Shown piece by piece: positions 26,900 through 35,021 of a stretch of DNA of 64,000 nucleotides. Origin of the DNA: Erythrobacter fulvus (GTDB lineage: Bacteria; Pseudomonadota; Alphaproteobacteria; Sphingomonadales; Sphingomonadaceae); assembly GCF_028595285.1 (NCBI RefSeq), contig NZ_JAQQXQ010000003.1, positions 124,001 through 188,000 on the forward strand, written 5' to 3'. Numbering within the stretch: position 1 is the first letter of the stretch; each line of letters begins with the position of its first letter. The position numbers and the translations under genes were made by a program. Below the pieces are notes generated by a model, which made no database searches, was not told where the DNA came from, and saw only the letters and a list, made by a program, of their open reading frames with translations.

Positions 26900-28675
26900 C
26901 TAGTGCACGTGGGCCTCGCCCGCGCCGCGCGGGACGCGGATCGAATCCACAAGCTTGCGCACTTCCAGCGGGGGGCCTGCCGTCACCGACGACACCGCCA
27001 TCGCGATGCCGAAATTGATCAGCATGCCGATCACCCCGATCCCTTCGGGCGACACGCCGAACAACCAGTTTGCCGCGACATTGGCATCGGGGGCCGCCAG
27101 CTTGAAGTAGACGATATAGCCGAAGGTGAAGGCCAGGCCCGACACCATCCCTGCGATCGCCCCTTCCTTGTTCATGCGCTTGGAGAAAATGCCCATGAAA
27201 ATCGCCGGGAACAGGCTGGCTGCGGCAAGCCCGAAGGCGAAGGCCACCACCTGCGCGACCCAGCCCGGCGGATAGATGCCGAGATAGCCCGCAATCACGA
27301 TCGCCGCCGTCGCTGCCAGACGTGCCGCCATCAGCTCGCCCTTTTCCGAAATGTTCGGACGGAAGGTCTGCTTCAGCAGGTCGTGGCTGACCGAAGAGGA
27401 GATCACCAGTAGCAGCCCCGCCGCCGTCGACAGCGCGGCTGCAAGGCCCCCGGCCGCAACCAGTGCGATCACCCAGCCCGGCAGCTTTCCGATCTCCGGA
27501 TTGGCCAGCACCATGATGTCCTGATCGACATAGACCTCGTTCGCGTTGTCCGCGACCGGAGCGTTGGTCACCGCCCGTTCGCCTGATGGCCCGGCTGTAC
27601 CGGTGAATTCGGGCTTGCCGGCAAAGGCATCGCCCTTGCGGTACTGCATCACCCCGTCGCCGTTCTTGTCGGCAAAGGCGATCAGATCGTTGCGTTCCCA
27701 GTTCTTGAACCACGCGGGCGCGGTGGCGTATGCCTGCTCGTTGACGCTGTCGATGAAGTTGAGCCGTGCGAACGCCCCCACCGCGGGCGCGGTGGTGTAG
27801 AGCAGGGCGATGAAGATCAGCGCCCAGCCCGCCGATTTGCGCGCGTCCGATGCCTTGGGCACGGTGAAGAAGCGCACGATCACATGCGGCAGCCCCGCCG
27901 TGCCGACCATCAGCGCCAGCGTGATGCAGAACACGTCGATCATGCTCTTCTGCCCGTCGGTATAGGCTCCGAAGCCGAGATCGGTGAGCACCAGATTGAG
28001 CTTTTGCAGCACATACAGCCCCGAACCGTCATTGACGGTCGAACCCAGCCCGATCTGCGGGATGGGATTGCCGGTGATCATGAAGCTGAGGAAGAAGGCC
28101 GGCACCATATAGGCGAAGATCAGCACGCAATATTGCGCCACCTGGGTGTAGGTGATGCCCTTCATCCCGCCGAGCACCGAATAGACGAAGACGATGCCCA
28201 TGCCGATGATCACGCCCATGGTTATGTCTACGTCGAGGAAGCGCGAGAACACGATCCCCACACCGCGCATCTGCCCGGCGATATAGGTGAAGCTGATGAA
28301 GATCAGGCAGATCACCGCCACCACCCGCGCGGCCTTGCTGTAATAGCGCGTGCCGATGAAGTCGGGCACGGTGAACTGGCCGAACTTCCTGAGATAGGGC
28401 GCCAGCAGCAGCGCCAGCAGCACATAACCGCCGGTCCAGCCCATCAGGTAGACCGAAGCGTCATAGCCCATGAAGGCGATAATCCCGGCCATCGAGATGA
28501 AGCTAGCCGCGCTCATCCAGTCTGCGGCGGTGGCCATGCCGTTGACAATCGGGTTCACCCCGCCGCCCGCGACATAGAATTCCTTGGTCGATCCCGCGCG
28601 GCTCCATACCGCGATGCCGATGTAGAGCGCGAAGCTCAGCCCGACGAAAAGATAGATAAGGGTTTGCGTTTCCAT
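26900..28675 (-). CDS. Na+/solute symporter large subunit, VC_2705 type (acetate permease-like)
   Basis: The 591-residue inner-membrane protein has the SSS fold. Its N-terminus reads 'FYVAGGGVNPIVNGMATAADWMSAASFI', split around residue 45, and the 'GLAAALSTAAGLLLVISSSVSHD' stretch is the ActP-like Na+ site region. The pairing with a DUF4212 subunit marks it as the VC_2705 subfamily rather than E. coli-type ActP. A periplasmic insertion of about 90 residues carries an EF-hand-like loop (D336-x-N-x-D-x). It sits 15 bp after the DUF4212 gene and next to crbS, so acetate or a similar short-chain acid is the likely substrate. Confidence 0.88.
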   Translation of the reverse strand: METQTLIYLFVGLSFALYIGIAVWSRAGSTKEFYVAGGGVNPIVNGMATAADWMSAASFISMAGIIAFMGYDASVYLMGWTGGYVLLALLLAPYLRKFGQFTVPDFIGTRYYSKAARVVAVICLIFISFTYIAGQMRGVGIVFSRFLDVDITMGVIIGMGIVFVYSVLGGMKGITYTQVAQYCVLIFAYMVPAFFLSFMITGNPIPQIGLGSTVNDGSGLYVLQKLNLVLTDLGFGAYTDGQKSMIDVFCITLALMVGTAGLPHVIVRFFTVPKASDARKSAGWALIFIALLYTTAPAVGAFARLNFIDSVNEQAYATAPAWFKNWERNDLIAFADKNGDGVMQYRKGDAFAGKPEFTGTAGPSGERAVTNAPVADNANEVYVDQDIMVLANPEIGKLPGWVIALVAAGGLAAALSTAAGLLLVISSSVSHDLLKQTFRPNISEKGELMAARLAATAAIVIAGYLGIYPPGWVAQVVAFAFGLAAASLFPAIFMGIFSKRMNKEGAIAGMVSGLAFTFGYIVYFKLAAPDANVAANWLFGVSPEGIGVIGMLINFGIAMAVSSVTAGPPLEVRKLVDSIRVPRGAGEAHVH

Positions 28676-28690
28676 GGTCCCGTCCCCCCC

Positions 28691-29044
28691 TCAGTCGTCG
28701 AGATCGTAGGTGTGCTCGATGGCTTTCATCCGCACTACGTAGAAGAAAATCAGCGCGATGAAGACGTAGACCGAGCCTTGCTGCGCGAACCAGAAGCCCA
28801 GCGGATATCCGCCGAGGCTGAACTGGTCGAGGAAGCTGCGGAAGATGATCCCTGCCCCGAAGGAACAGGCGAACCAGATCGCCATCAGCACGCCCAGCAG
28901 GCGCAGATTGGCGTGCCAGTAGGCATCCTCGCGCAGGTTGGTTTCGCCGTCAGGCGTGGTCGCGTCGATATCGGGCAGGGCCTCGGTCGGTTCGCCGGGG
29001 TCATCATACCCCGAATCCTGGCCGTGCGGCGTTTGCTGGTCCAT
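28691..29044 (-). CDS. DUF4212 symporter small subunit
   Basis: The 117-residue protein has an acidic hydrophilic N-terminus, then 'YWHANLRLLGVLMAIWFACSFGAGII', two membrane helices and 'GFWFAQQGSVYVFIALIFFYVVRM', the full DUF4212 pattern. Such proteins are encoded directly before VC_2705-type symporters and are taken to be their small subunit. ATG 29044 is used; the upstream ATG at 29086 adds only basic non-conserved residues. Confidence 0.88.
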   Translation of the reverse strand: MDQQTPHGQDSGYDDPGEPTEALPDIDATTPDGETNLREDAYWHANLRLLGVLMAIWFACSFGAGIIFRSFLDQFSLGGYPLGFWFAQQGSVYVFIALIFFYVVRMKAIEHTYDLDD

Positions 29045-29163
29045 GTCTTGTCCCCCTCTCCTGGGCATGACCGGCGCACGGGACATGCGCCTGATCGTGC
29101 CGGCAAGGCTATGTCACGAAAGGGGCGGGTGCGAGAGCGACTTTAGTCTAAGCCCCGCGCGCA

Positions 29164-29200
29164 AACGAAAGGGCCGCCGGAGCGCGAACTCCGGCGGCCC
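29164..29200 (-). terminator. Strong hairpin terminator
   Basis: GGGCCGCCGGAG (29171-29182) pairs perfectly over 12 bp with CTCCGGCGGCCC (29189-29200) around CGCGAA. On the minus strand it is followed by TTTCGTTT, and it lies 27 bp after the stop of the small gene at 29227-29529. Confidence 0.8.
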
Positions 29201-29226
29201 TGTTCATGTTGCGTTATCGCGGGTGA

Positions 29227-29529
29227 TCAGCCTTCGCGCTGACCGGTCAGCGGCATCGCACCGAAGGCGCCGGCATTCACGGTGCCGGTCAGCTGGTCGC
29301 CATTGACGGTCGCTTCGCAATCGAGCGTCATCGGCATCGGCACGGTCATGTTCATCTTCCAGGTCAGGGTGTCACCGTTGATGGTGCCATCGACGACGTC
29401 CATCGAACCGAGGCTGCCGACGAGCGAACCGGTGAAGCTATCGCCTTCGCCCGGAACGACAGTGAAGGTGCCGTTCTGATCGCCCATCGGGCTTTTGACG
29501 ACGGCCTTGTAGGTACCTGCAACAGACAT
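29227..29529 (-). CDS. Small beta-rich protein of unknown function
   Basis: A 100-residue protein starting at ATG 29529, preceded by AAGGAG. It has no signal peptide. The sequence is built of alternating short beta-strand-like units ('GTYKAVVKSPMGDQNGTFTV', 'GDSFTGSLVGSLGSMDVVDGTI', 'NGDTLTWKMNM', 'GDQLTGTVNAGAFGAMPLTGQ') with repeated NGD/G-D-x-x-T-G turns, like a small beta barrel or sandwich seen as a stand-alone protein or domain in many alphaproteobacteria. I cannot name a function. It has its own promoter and terminator, so it is an independent unit. Confidence 0.7.
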   Translation of the reverse strand: MSVAGTYKAVVKSPMGDQNGTFTVVPGEGDSFTGSLVGSLGSMDVVDGTINGDTLTWKMNMTVPMPMTLDCEATVNGDQLTGTVNAGAFGAMPLTGQREG

Positions 29530-29618
29530 ATTCCACTCCTTGGCGAGTCCCGGAGCGCCATGCTGCGGGACTGGAAAAAACTTGTGGCAGGACCCTCCCG
29601 GCCACGCTGACCCCTTGT

Positions 29619-29646
29619 TATTTACACTTATGTCAGCGCGCTTCAA
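29619..29646 (-). promoter_or_regulatory. Putative sigma-70-like promoter of the small beta-rich protein gene
   Basis: On the minus strand TTGAAG (29641-29646) and TAAATA (29619-29624) are separated by 16 bp. The -35 element overlaps one arm of a 13-bp inverted repeat. The 5' leader of about 83 bases contains a second hairpin, AGTCCCG (29546-29552) with CGGGACT (29566-29572), just before the ribosome-binding site. Confidence 0.45.
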
Positions 29647-29672
29647 CCGGATTTGGCAAGAAGCGCGCTGAC
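29632..29672. repeat. 13-bp perfect inverted repeat downstream of the M16 peptidase gene
   Basis: GTCAGCGCGCTTC (29632-29644) and GAAGCGCGCTGAC (29660-29672) are perfect reverse complements around a 15-base loop, starting 12 bp after the peptidase stop. Neither strand has a T run after it, so it is not a standard intrinsic terminator. It could stabilise the mRNA 3' end or act as an operator for the next promoter. Confidence 0.7.
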
Positions 29673-29683
29673 AAAAAGGGGAT

Positions 29684-32542
29684 TTATTCGCCGGTCATCT
29701 CGCGCACTTCGACCGGCAGGCCGAGCTGTTCGAGCTGCGGGGCGACCTTGGTCGCATCGCCAACCACGATCCACACGAAATCGTCGACATCGAGCGCCGA
29801 GCGTGCCGCCGCGTCGAGGGATTCGCGGGTCTGTGCTTCATAACGGTCGACCAGCGTTTCGTAATAATCGTCCGGACGGCCATAGAGCGCGTTCGACTGC
29901 ATTGCCCCCAGAACCGCGGGCGAGGTTTCGAAGCTGCCCGGCAGTTCGCCGATTTCGGCGGCGACGTTGCGGGTCAGCTCTTCCTCAGTCACGCCCTTTT
30001 CGGTCAGGAACTCGCGGGTTTCCTTGATCATCTCGGCGATCGAGTCACCGGTGCGGTCGGCCTGTACGCCGCCGCTGATGGCATAGACCACTGCGTTCTC
30101 GAAGGCCTGCGGGCCACCGCGCACGCCGTAGGACCAGCCCTTGGTCTCGCGCAGGTTCATGTTGAGACGGGCAAGGAAGTTGCCGCCCAGCGCGTTGTTT
30201 GCGTTGGTGAAATCGACCCACGCCGGATCGCGCGCGTCAAGCCCGGTGCGCTGTGCGCCGAGGATGAAGCTCTGCGGCGAATTGGGCCGGTTGATCAGCA
30301 CGATCCGGTTGCCTTCCGGCTGGCTGGCGGCCAGCGCGGCGAAGTCCTTGGTGCCCTTCGCCGTCGCGGGCGCGGTCCAGCTGCCGAAAGCGGCGTTAAG
30401 CGCGCTGACGATTTCGTCCAGCGGACGGTCGGAAATGACGAACACTTCGCCATTGTCCGGACGGATCCAGCTGTCCTTGAAGGCGATCAGATCGTCACGG
30501 GTGATCGACGATACGCTTTCGATGGTGGACACGCCGCCATAGGGCGCGGCCGGGCCAAACAATTCGGTGCCGATGGCACGCGAGGCGATCCCCTGCGGCG
30601 AGCGCATCTGCGCGCGGATGCCGGTGATGGTCTGCGCCTTCACGCGGTCGAGATCGGCCTGGTTGAAGGCCGGCTCGCGGATGATCTGACGGAACAGGTC
30701 AAGCGACGGGGCAAGATTTGCCGACAGCGCCGACAGCGTGAAGCTGGACCGGTCGGAACTGCCGCCCGCCGAGATCGACACGCCCAGACGTTCCCGCTCC
30801 TCGGCGATTTCCTGCGACGAAAGCGCCGCAGTGCCTTCTTCGAACAGGCCCATGGTGAGCGATTGCAGGCCCTGCATGTCGACCGGATCGGCCGCGCCGC
30901 CGGCGTTGAAGGACATGGTGACATAGGTCGCCGGCACCGCGTTGCGCTGCGCGTAGGTCACCTGCATGCCGTTGGCGAGCGTGGCGCGCTGGATGTCCGG
31001 GAAGTCGAGCTTGGCAACGCTGTCAATCGCCGGAGCGGGACGTTCGAGCGAAACAGTGATGGTTTCCGCCGCGCGGTCGCGCTCGGAAGCGTTTTCTTCC
31101 TCGCTCGCGACTGATGCGGCTTCTTCGTAGATGGCGTCGCGTTCGCCCGGTTCGAGCACCACGGTCAGCGCCGGACGGGTCATCCACTTCTTCATGGCGG
31201 CCTGCACGTCGGCCGGGGTGATCGTCGCCAGTGCTTCGAATTCGCGGGCGTAAAGGGCCGGATCGCCCGCCAGCACTTCGCCCTCGGCCAGCGTCTGCGC
31301 CTTGCCGCGGAAGCCGCCGACCTGTTCCAGACCCCGAATCGTGCGGGCAAGGTTGCTGGTCACCGCGCGCCGCACCTCGTCTTCGGTCGGACCTTCGGCG
31401 ATCATCTTGGTCAGCACTTCGTCGATCTTCGCTTCGAGCGCGGCCAGTTCGACCCCGTCCTTCAGCGTCGCGCCAACGCTGAGCAGGCCGACTCGCTGGA
31501 AGGTGGAATTGCCCGACGACACGCCGACAGCGAGCTGTTCGTTGCGCACCAGCACTTCGTCCATGCGGCTGGAAGCGAGGCCCCCGAGGATCGAGGTGCC
31601 GACGTCGAGCGCGATGCGATCCTTGCCGGTGATGCCTTCGACCGGCCAGTAACGGGTCACGCTGGTCGCCGCGACCTGATCCTTAAACACCTTGCGCACC
31701 GGTTCGGCCAGCGTCGGCACGTCCGCCTGCGCCGGATCATTGACCGGGCCGCGTGCGATCGGACCGAACCACTTTTCCACCAGCGGACGGGCTTCAGCAG
31801 CGGAAATGTCCCCGGCCAGCACCAGCGTGGCATTGTTAGGGCCGTAATTTTCGCGGAACCACGTGCGCACGTCCTCCATCGATGCGGAATCGAGGTCCGC
31901 CATCGAACCGATCGCCTCATGGCGATAGGGGTGGCCTTCGGGGAACAGCGTGCGCAGCACGTCGTAGAACACAAGGCCGCCGGGCTGGTTGTCGCCCTGG
32001 CGCTTTTCATTCTGCACCACGCCGCGCTGGTTATCGAGCTTCTCCTGCGTCACCGCGCCGAGGAGGTAGCCCATCCGATCGCTTTCCAGCCACAGCGCGC
32101 GTTCGAGCGCGGGGCGGGGCACGGTCTGGAAATAGTTGGTGCGGTCGAACCAGGTGGTGCCGTTGTAATCGGTCGCACCCATTTCCGACAGGTATTGGAA
32201 ATAGTCGTTCGGCGCGTTTTCCGAACCGTTGAACATCAGGTGTTCGAACAGGTGCGCGAAACCGGTCTTGCCTTCGGGCTCGTCCTTGGAGCCGACATTA
32301 TACCACACTGTAACGTTGACGATCGGCGCCTTGCGATCCTCGTGCACCAGCACGGTGAGGCCGTTTTCCAGCTGGAACTTCTCGTAAGGAATGGCGACTT
32401 GCGACACCAGCGAGGACAGGTCTGTGCCCGCTTCCGTCGCGGTGGTCGTGGCGGCGTGGTTATCCGCCAGTGCCGGGGTCAGCGGCGCGGCCAGCGCAAG
32501 AGCAATCGCCGTAAGGCTCGCGGTGGCAAAACGATGGGTCAT
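29684..32542 (-). CDS. M16-family zinc metallopeptidase (tandem pitrilysin fold), secreted
   Basis: The 952-residue protein has a signal peptide ending near 'LTPALADNHA' and two tandem M16 units. The first carries the inverted zinc motif HxxEH at H97, E100, H101 ('AHLFEHLMFNG'). The second half ('PAPAIDSVAKLDFPDIQRATLANGMQV' onwards) lacks it, as is normal for the inactive half. Such enzymes degrade peptides, probably in the periplasm. It is followed on the same strand by the small beta-rich gene and preceded, 51 bp upstream, by the penicillin-acylase-family gene. The two peptidase-like genes may be co-transcribed. Confidence 0.9.
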   Translation of the reverse strand: MTHRFATASLTAIALALAAPLTPALADNHAATTTATEAGTDLSSLVSQVAIPYEKFQLENGLTVLVHEDRKAPIVNVTVWYNVGSKDEPEGKTGFAHLFEHLMFNGSENAPNDYFQYLSEMGATDYNGTTWFDRTNYFQTVPRPALERALWLESDRMGYLLGAVTQEKLDNQRGVVQNEKRQGDNQPGGLVFYDVLRTLFPEGHPYRHEAIGSMADLDSASMEDVRTWFRENYGPNNATLVLAGDISAAEARPLVEKWFGPIARGPVNDPAQADVPTLAEPVRKVFKDQVAATSVTRYWPVEGITGKDRIALDVGTSILGGLASSRMDEVLVRNEQLAVGVSSGNSTFQRVGLLSVGATLKDGVELAALEAKIDEVLTKMIAEGPTEDEVRRAVTSNLARTIRGLEQVGGFRGKAQTLAEGEVLAGDPALYAREFEALATITPADVQAAMKKWMTRPALTVVLEPGERDAIYEEAASVASEEENASERDRAAETITVSLERPAPAIDSVAKLDFPDIQRATLANGMQVTYAQRNAVPATYVTMSFNAGGAADPVDMQGLQSLTMGLFEEGTAALSSQEIAEERERLGVSISAGGSSDRSSFTLSALSANLAPSLDLFRQIIREPAFNQADLDRVKAQTITGIRAQMRSPQGIASRAIGTELFGPAAPYGGVSTIESVSSITRDDLIAFKDSWIRPDNGEVFVISDRPLDEIVSALNAAFGSWTAPATAKGTKDFAALAASQPEGNRIVLINRPNSPQSFILGAQRTGLDARDPAWVDFTNANNALGGNFLARLNMNLRETKGWSYGVRGGPQAFENAVVYAISGGVQADRTGDSIAEMIKETREFLTEKGVTEEELTRNVAAEIGELPGSFETSPAVLGAMQSNALYGRPDDYYETLVDRYEAQTRESLDAAARSALDVDDFVWIVVGDATKVAPQLEQLGLPVEVREMTGE

Positions 32543-32593
32543 GAATTTCTCTCCGTTTGCGGAAAAACGACAGTGGTGGAAGGGATGGCCCGG

Positions 32594-34813
32594 TCAGCGG
32601 GCGTTGCTCACGATGGCGCGGTTGCTGGCATTCGCCAGCACATCCTCGCGCCAGAAATGGACGGGTTTCAGCTTGTGTTCGACAAACATCTTCATCTGGT
32701 CGGTGTAATGCGGACTCGTGGGACGGCTTGTGGCCGATCCGAAGGGCTGGATCGAGCGCGAGAATACCGGCTTGCCCGGCTGCCATTCGACCCACTGGAT
32801 GAAGCTGTCGCCATGCTTGAGGCTGAGCCGTCCGTCATCGTCCACGTCCCACGTGGTAGAGGCGCGCAGCGTGTCTGACCCGCCGTCGAGCGGCAGGTCC
32901 TTATCCCCCTGCCGCAGCCGTAGCAGCTCGCCCATCGGCGGATCGAGCCGCCCGAAATGGGTCATCAGGTGATCGGCGGCCGCTTTGACCTTCTCGCGCA
33001 CGTCGGGAAAGGGCTTGTTGCTGTAATCGGCCGACATGAAGTCCCGGATCACCAGCAGCGCCAACGCGTCAGCCCGGCCGTTGCCGTCGGCGGTGAAATC
33101 CCATGATTTCAACAATTCCACCGCATCGCCGAATTCCGCCGGATCGGTCGTGGAGACACTTATCGTATCAAGCGTATCGAACAGCCGCGCGACATAGCCT
33201 TCGCGCGCATAGCCGGTGTCGTACTTGATCCGCTCGAGCGCCGCACGGTCGAGCACGCCTGCCTCGGATAGCAGCTTGTAGGCGCGGCGCGAGCGGTTGG
33301 TTTGCTTCAATTCGATGCCCATTACCGGCGAGAACGCACTAGGTTCCAGATCGCTCCCGGCGCCTGCCGCAGTAAAGGGCGTGTTGTTCGAATTATAGAC
33401 CCAGCCCGAGGCCGGATTGATGATCTTGGGCAGTTCGGCATAGTCGACCGCGCCGTTCCAGATCAGCGCCGAATTGTCGCCCGGCAGCACTGAACGCCAG
33501 TCGGCTTTCACATCCTCGGGCCGGTCGGGGATCGCGGCGTTGTAGACATAGGCGATATTGCCCACGGCATCCGCGTAGATGAAGTTCGTCGAAGGGATCG
33601 CCAGCCGGGCGATCTGGGCCTGCCATTCGTCAAGGCTGGTCGCCTTGTTGAGCCGGTAATAGGCATCGAGTTGTTCGAGCCGCCCGATCCCGCCGTAACG
33701 GATTGCAAAGGCACCCTTGTCGTTGCGGATCACCGGTCCGTGAACCGAACGCAGCACCTCGCGACGGATCGGCAGAACGACGGGGCCGATCTTCACGGGA
33801 AGCGTTACCCATTCGCTTTCTAGATCGCGCCAGTCGCCGTCCAGACGGTAGCGCGTGCCGGTTTCGTCCAGTTCCAACTGGTATACGTCGATCATGTCGG
33901 GGGTGTTGACTGTGTTGGTCCAGCCCAGATGCTCGTTATGGCCGAGGAAGGGGAAGGGCGATCCGGGGAAGTTCGCGCCTGCGAAGTGCCAGCCTTCGCC
34001 GCTTTCGACCACCAGTTCGTACCAAGCCACACCGCCGCGCAGGGGCTGGTGCGAATTGGAAATCAGGGTGGTTGTGCCGCCGCCCTTGTTCGGCGCCACC
34101 GCAAAGGCATTGGAGCCGAGCTGTTCCGCATCCTCGCCCAGCGGCAGGACAAGCCTGCGATTGGCTTGCGCAGGCGCGGCATCCGCGTCTGCCGCCGCGC
34201 CCGGTAGGGGTTCACGCGGGAAGCCGGGGATGTCGGGGCCGTGTTCGTGGCGCAGTTCCTCGCCTGCGGCCAGCGGCCCGATCACGCTGTCGAGCCCGAA
34301 GAAGAATGGCTGGCGCAGCGCGAAGCCGGCAGCGACGTCGATCCCGGCGACCGGAAACAGGTTTGCCAACTTCAGTTCGTCCGGATGCTCTTCGGCATAG
34401 TGGTTGAGGCCCGCGGCATAGGCTTCGAACAGGGCACGGGTATCCTCGGGCAGCTTGGGATAATTCGCCTCGGCCGTCCCGCGGGCATCGATCAGGTGGT
34501 AGACATAGTCGATCTTCGCCCCGTCCTCGCCCGCGATTGCGCCATAGCGTCCGCGCGCCATCGCGACGACATCCTGCAGGGTGAAGAAATCGTCTTCGGC
34601 ATGGGCGACCGCGACTCCGAAAGCAGCATCGGCATCGGTTTTGCCGTAGATATGCGGCACGCCGAAACGGTCGCGGATGATCTCTGCGGAATAGGTGCGG
34701 TCGGCGGCCGGATTGGCGGCGCTGGCGAAAAACGGCTCCCACGTCGCGAGCACTGTGAAGGCCAGAACGCAAACCGCCACCAGCGCAATTGCGCCGCGCT
34801 TCAACCACTTCAT
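32594..34813 (-). CDS. Penicillin acylase family Ntn-hydrolase, exported
   Basis: A 739-residue precursor with an N-terminal signal anchor (residues about 7-27). The early 'EIIRDRFGVPHIYGKTDADAAFGVAVAHAEDDFF' region (two halves) marks the alpha chain of this family, and the nucleophile serine after autocleavage is S234 in 'EQLGSNAFAVAP'. The family cleaves amide bonds in penicillins, acyl-homoserine lactones or peptides/amides. Members here are usually grouped simply as penicillin acylase family, and the substrate is not evident. Convergence with signal degradation is possible but unsupported. It lies 51 bp upstream of the M16 peptidase. Confidence 0.88.
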   Translation of the reverse strand: MKWLKRGAIALVAVCVLAFTVLATWEPFFASAANPAADRTYSAEIIRDRFGVPHIYGKTDADAAFGVAVAHAEDDFFTLQDVVAMARGRYGAIAGEDGAKIDYVYHLIDARGTAEANYPKLPEDTRALFEAYAAGLNHYAEEHPDELKLANLFPVAGIDVAAGFALRQPFFFGLDSVIGPLAAGEELRHEHGPDIPGFPREPLPGAAADADAAPAQANRRLVLPLGEDAEQLGSNAFAVAPNKGGGTTTLISNSHQPLRGGVAWYELVVESGEGWHFAGANFPGSPFPFLGHNEHLGWTNTVNTPDMIDVYQLELDETGTRYRLDGDWRDLESEWVTLPVKIGPVVLPIRREVLRSVHGPVIRNDKGAFAIRYGGIGRLEQLDAYYRLNKATSLDEWQAQIARLAIPSTNFIYADAVGNIAYVYNAAIPDRPEDVKADWRSVLPGDNSALIWNGAVDYAELPKIINPASGWVYNSNNTPFTAAGAGSDLEPSAFSPVMGIELKQTNRSRRAYKLLSEAGVLDRAALERIKYDTGYAREGYVARLFDTLDTISVSTTDPAEFGDAVELLKSWDFTADGNGRADALALLVIRDFMSADYSNKPFPDVREKVKAAADHLMTHFGRLDPPMGELLRLRQGDKDLPLDGGSDTLRASTTWDVDDDGRLSLKHGDSFIQWVEWQPGKPVFSRSIQPFGSATSRPTSPHYTDQMKMFVEHKLKPVHFWREDVLANASNRAIVSNAR

Positions 34814-34961
34814 CGCTGCTGCTCTCCCCGCATGATGCGTGCGGCTTCATTGCCCGCGCGGCGGAAGAGGTCAAGCAGCACCGTCCCTCTTGTCATGGGT
34901 CAAAGACGAACCCACCTAGTCGGGTAATACACCAGACGGCATCATTTTTTAGCCGCTGGTT

Positions 34962-34989
34962 CTTGTGTTGCATAAGTGCAACACTATTT
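34962..34989 (+). promoter_or_regulatory. Sigma-32 heat-shock promoter of clpB with embedded palindrome
   Basis: CTTG (34962-34965) and CTATTT (34984-34989) are separated by 18 bp, matching the alphaproteobacterial sigma-32 pattern CTTG-N17/18-CYTATNT. The spacer is almost entirely a perfect inverted repeat, GTGTTGCA (34965-34972) and TGCAACAC (34977-34984) around TAAG, which overlaps both promoter elements and resembles an operator. Confidence 0.75.
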
Positions 34990-35021
34990 GGGTGGGGCAA
35001 CCTTTGGAGGGGTTATACCAG

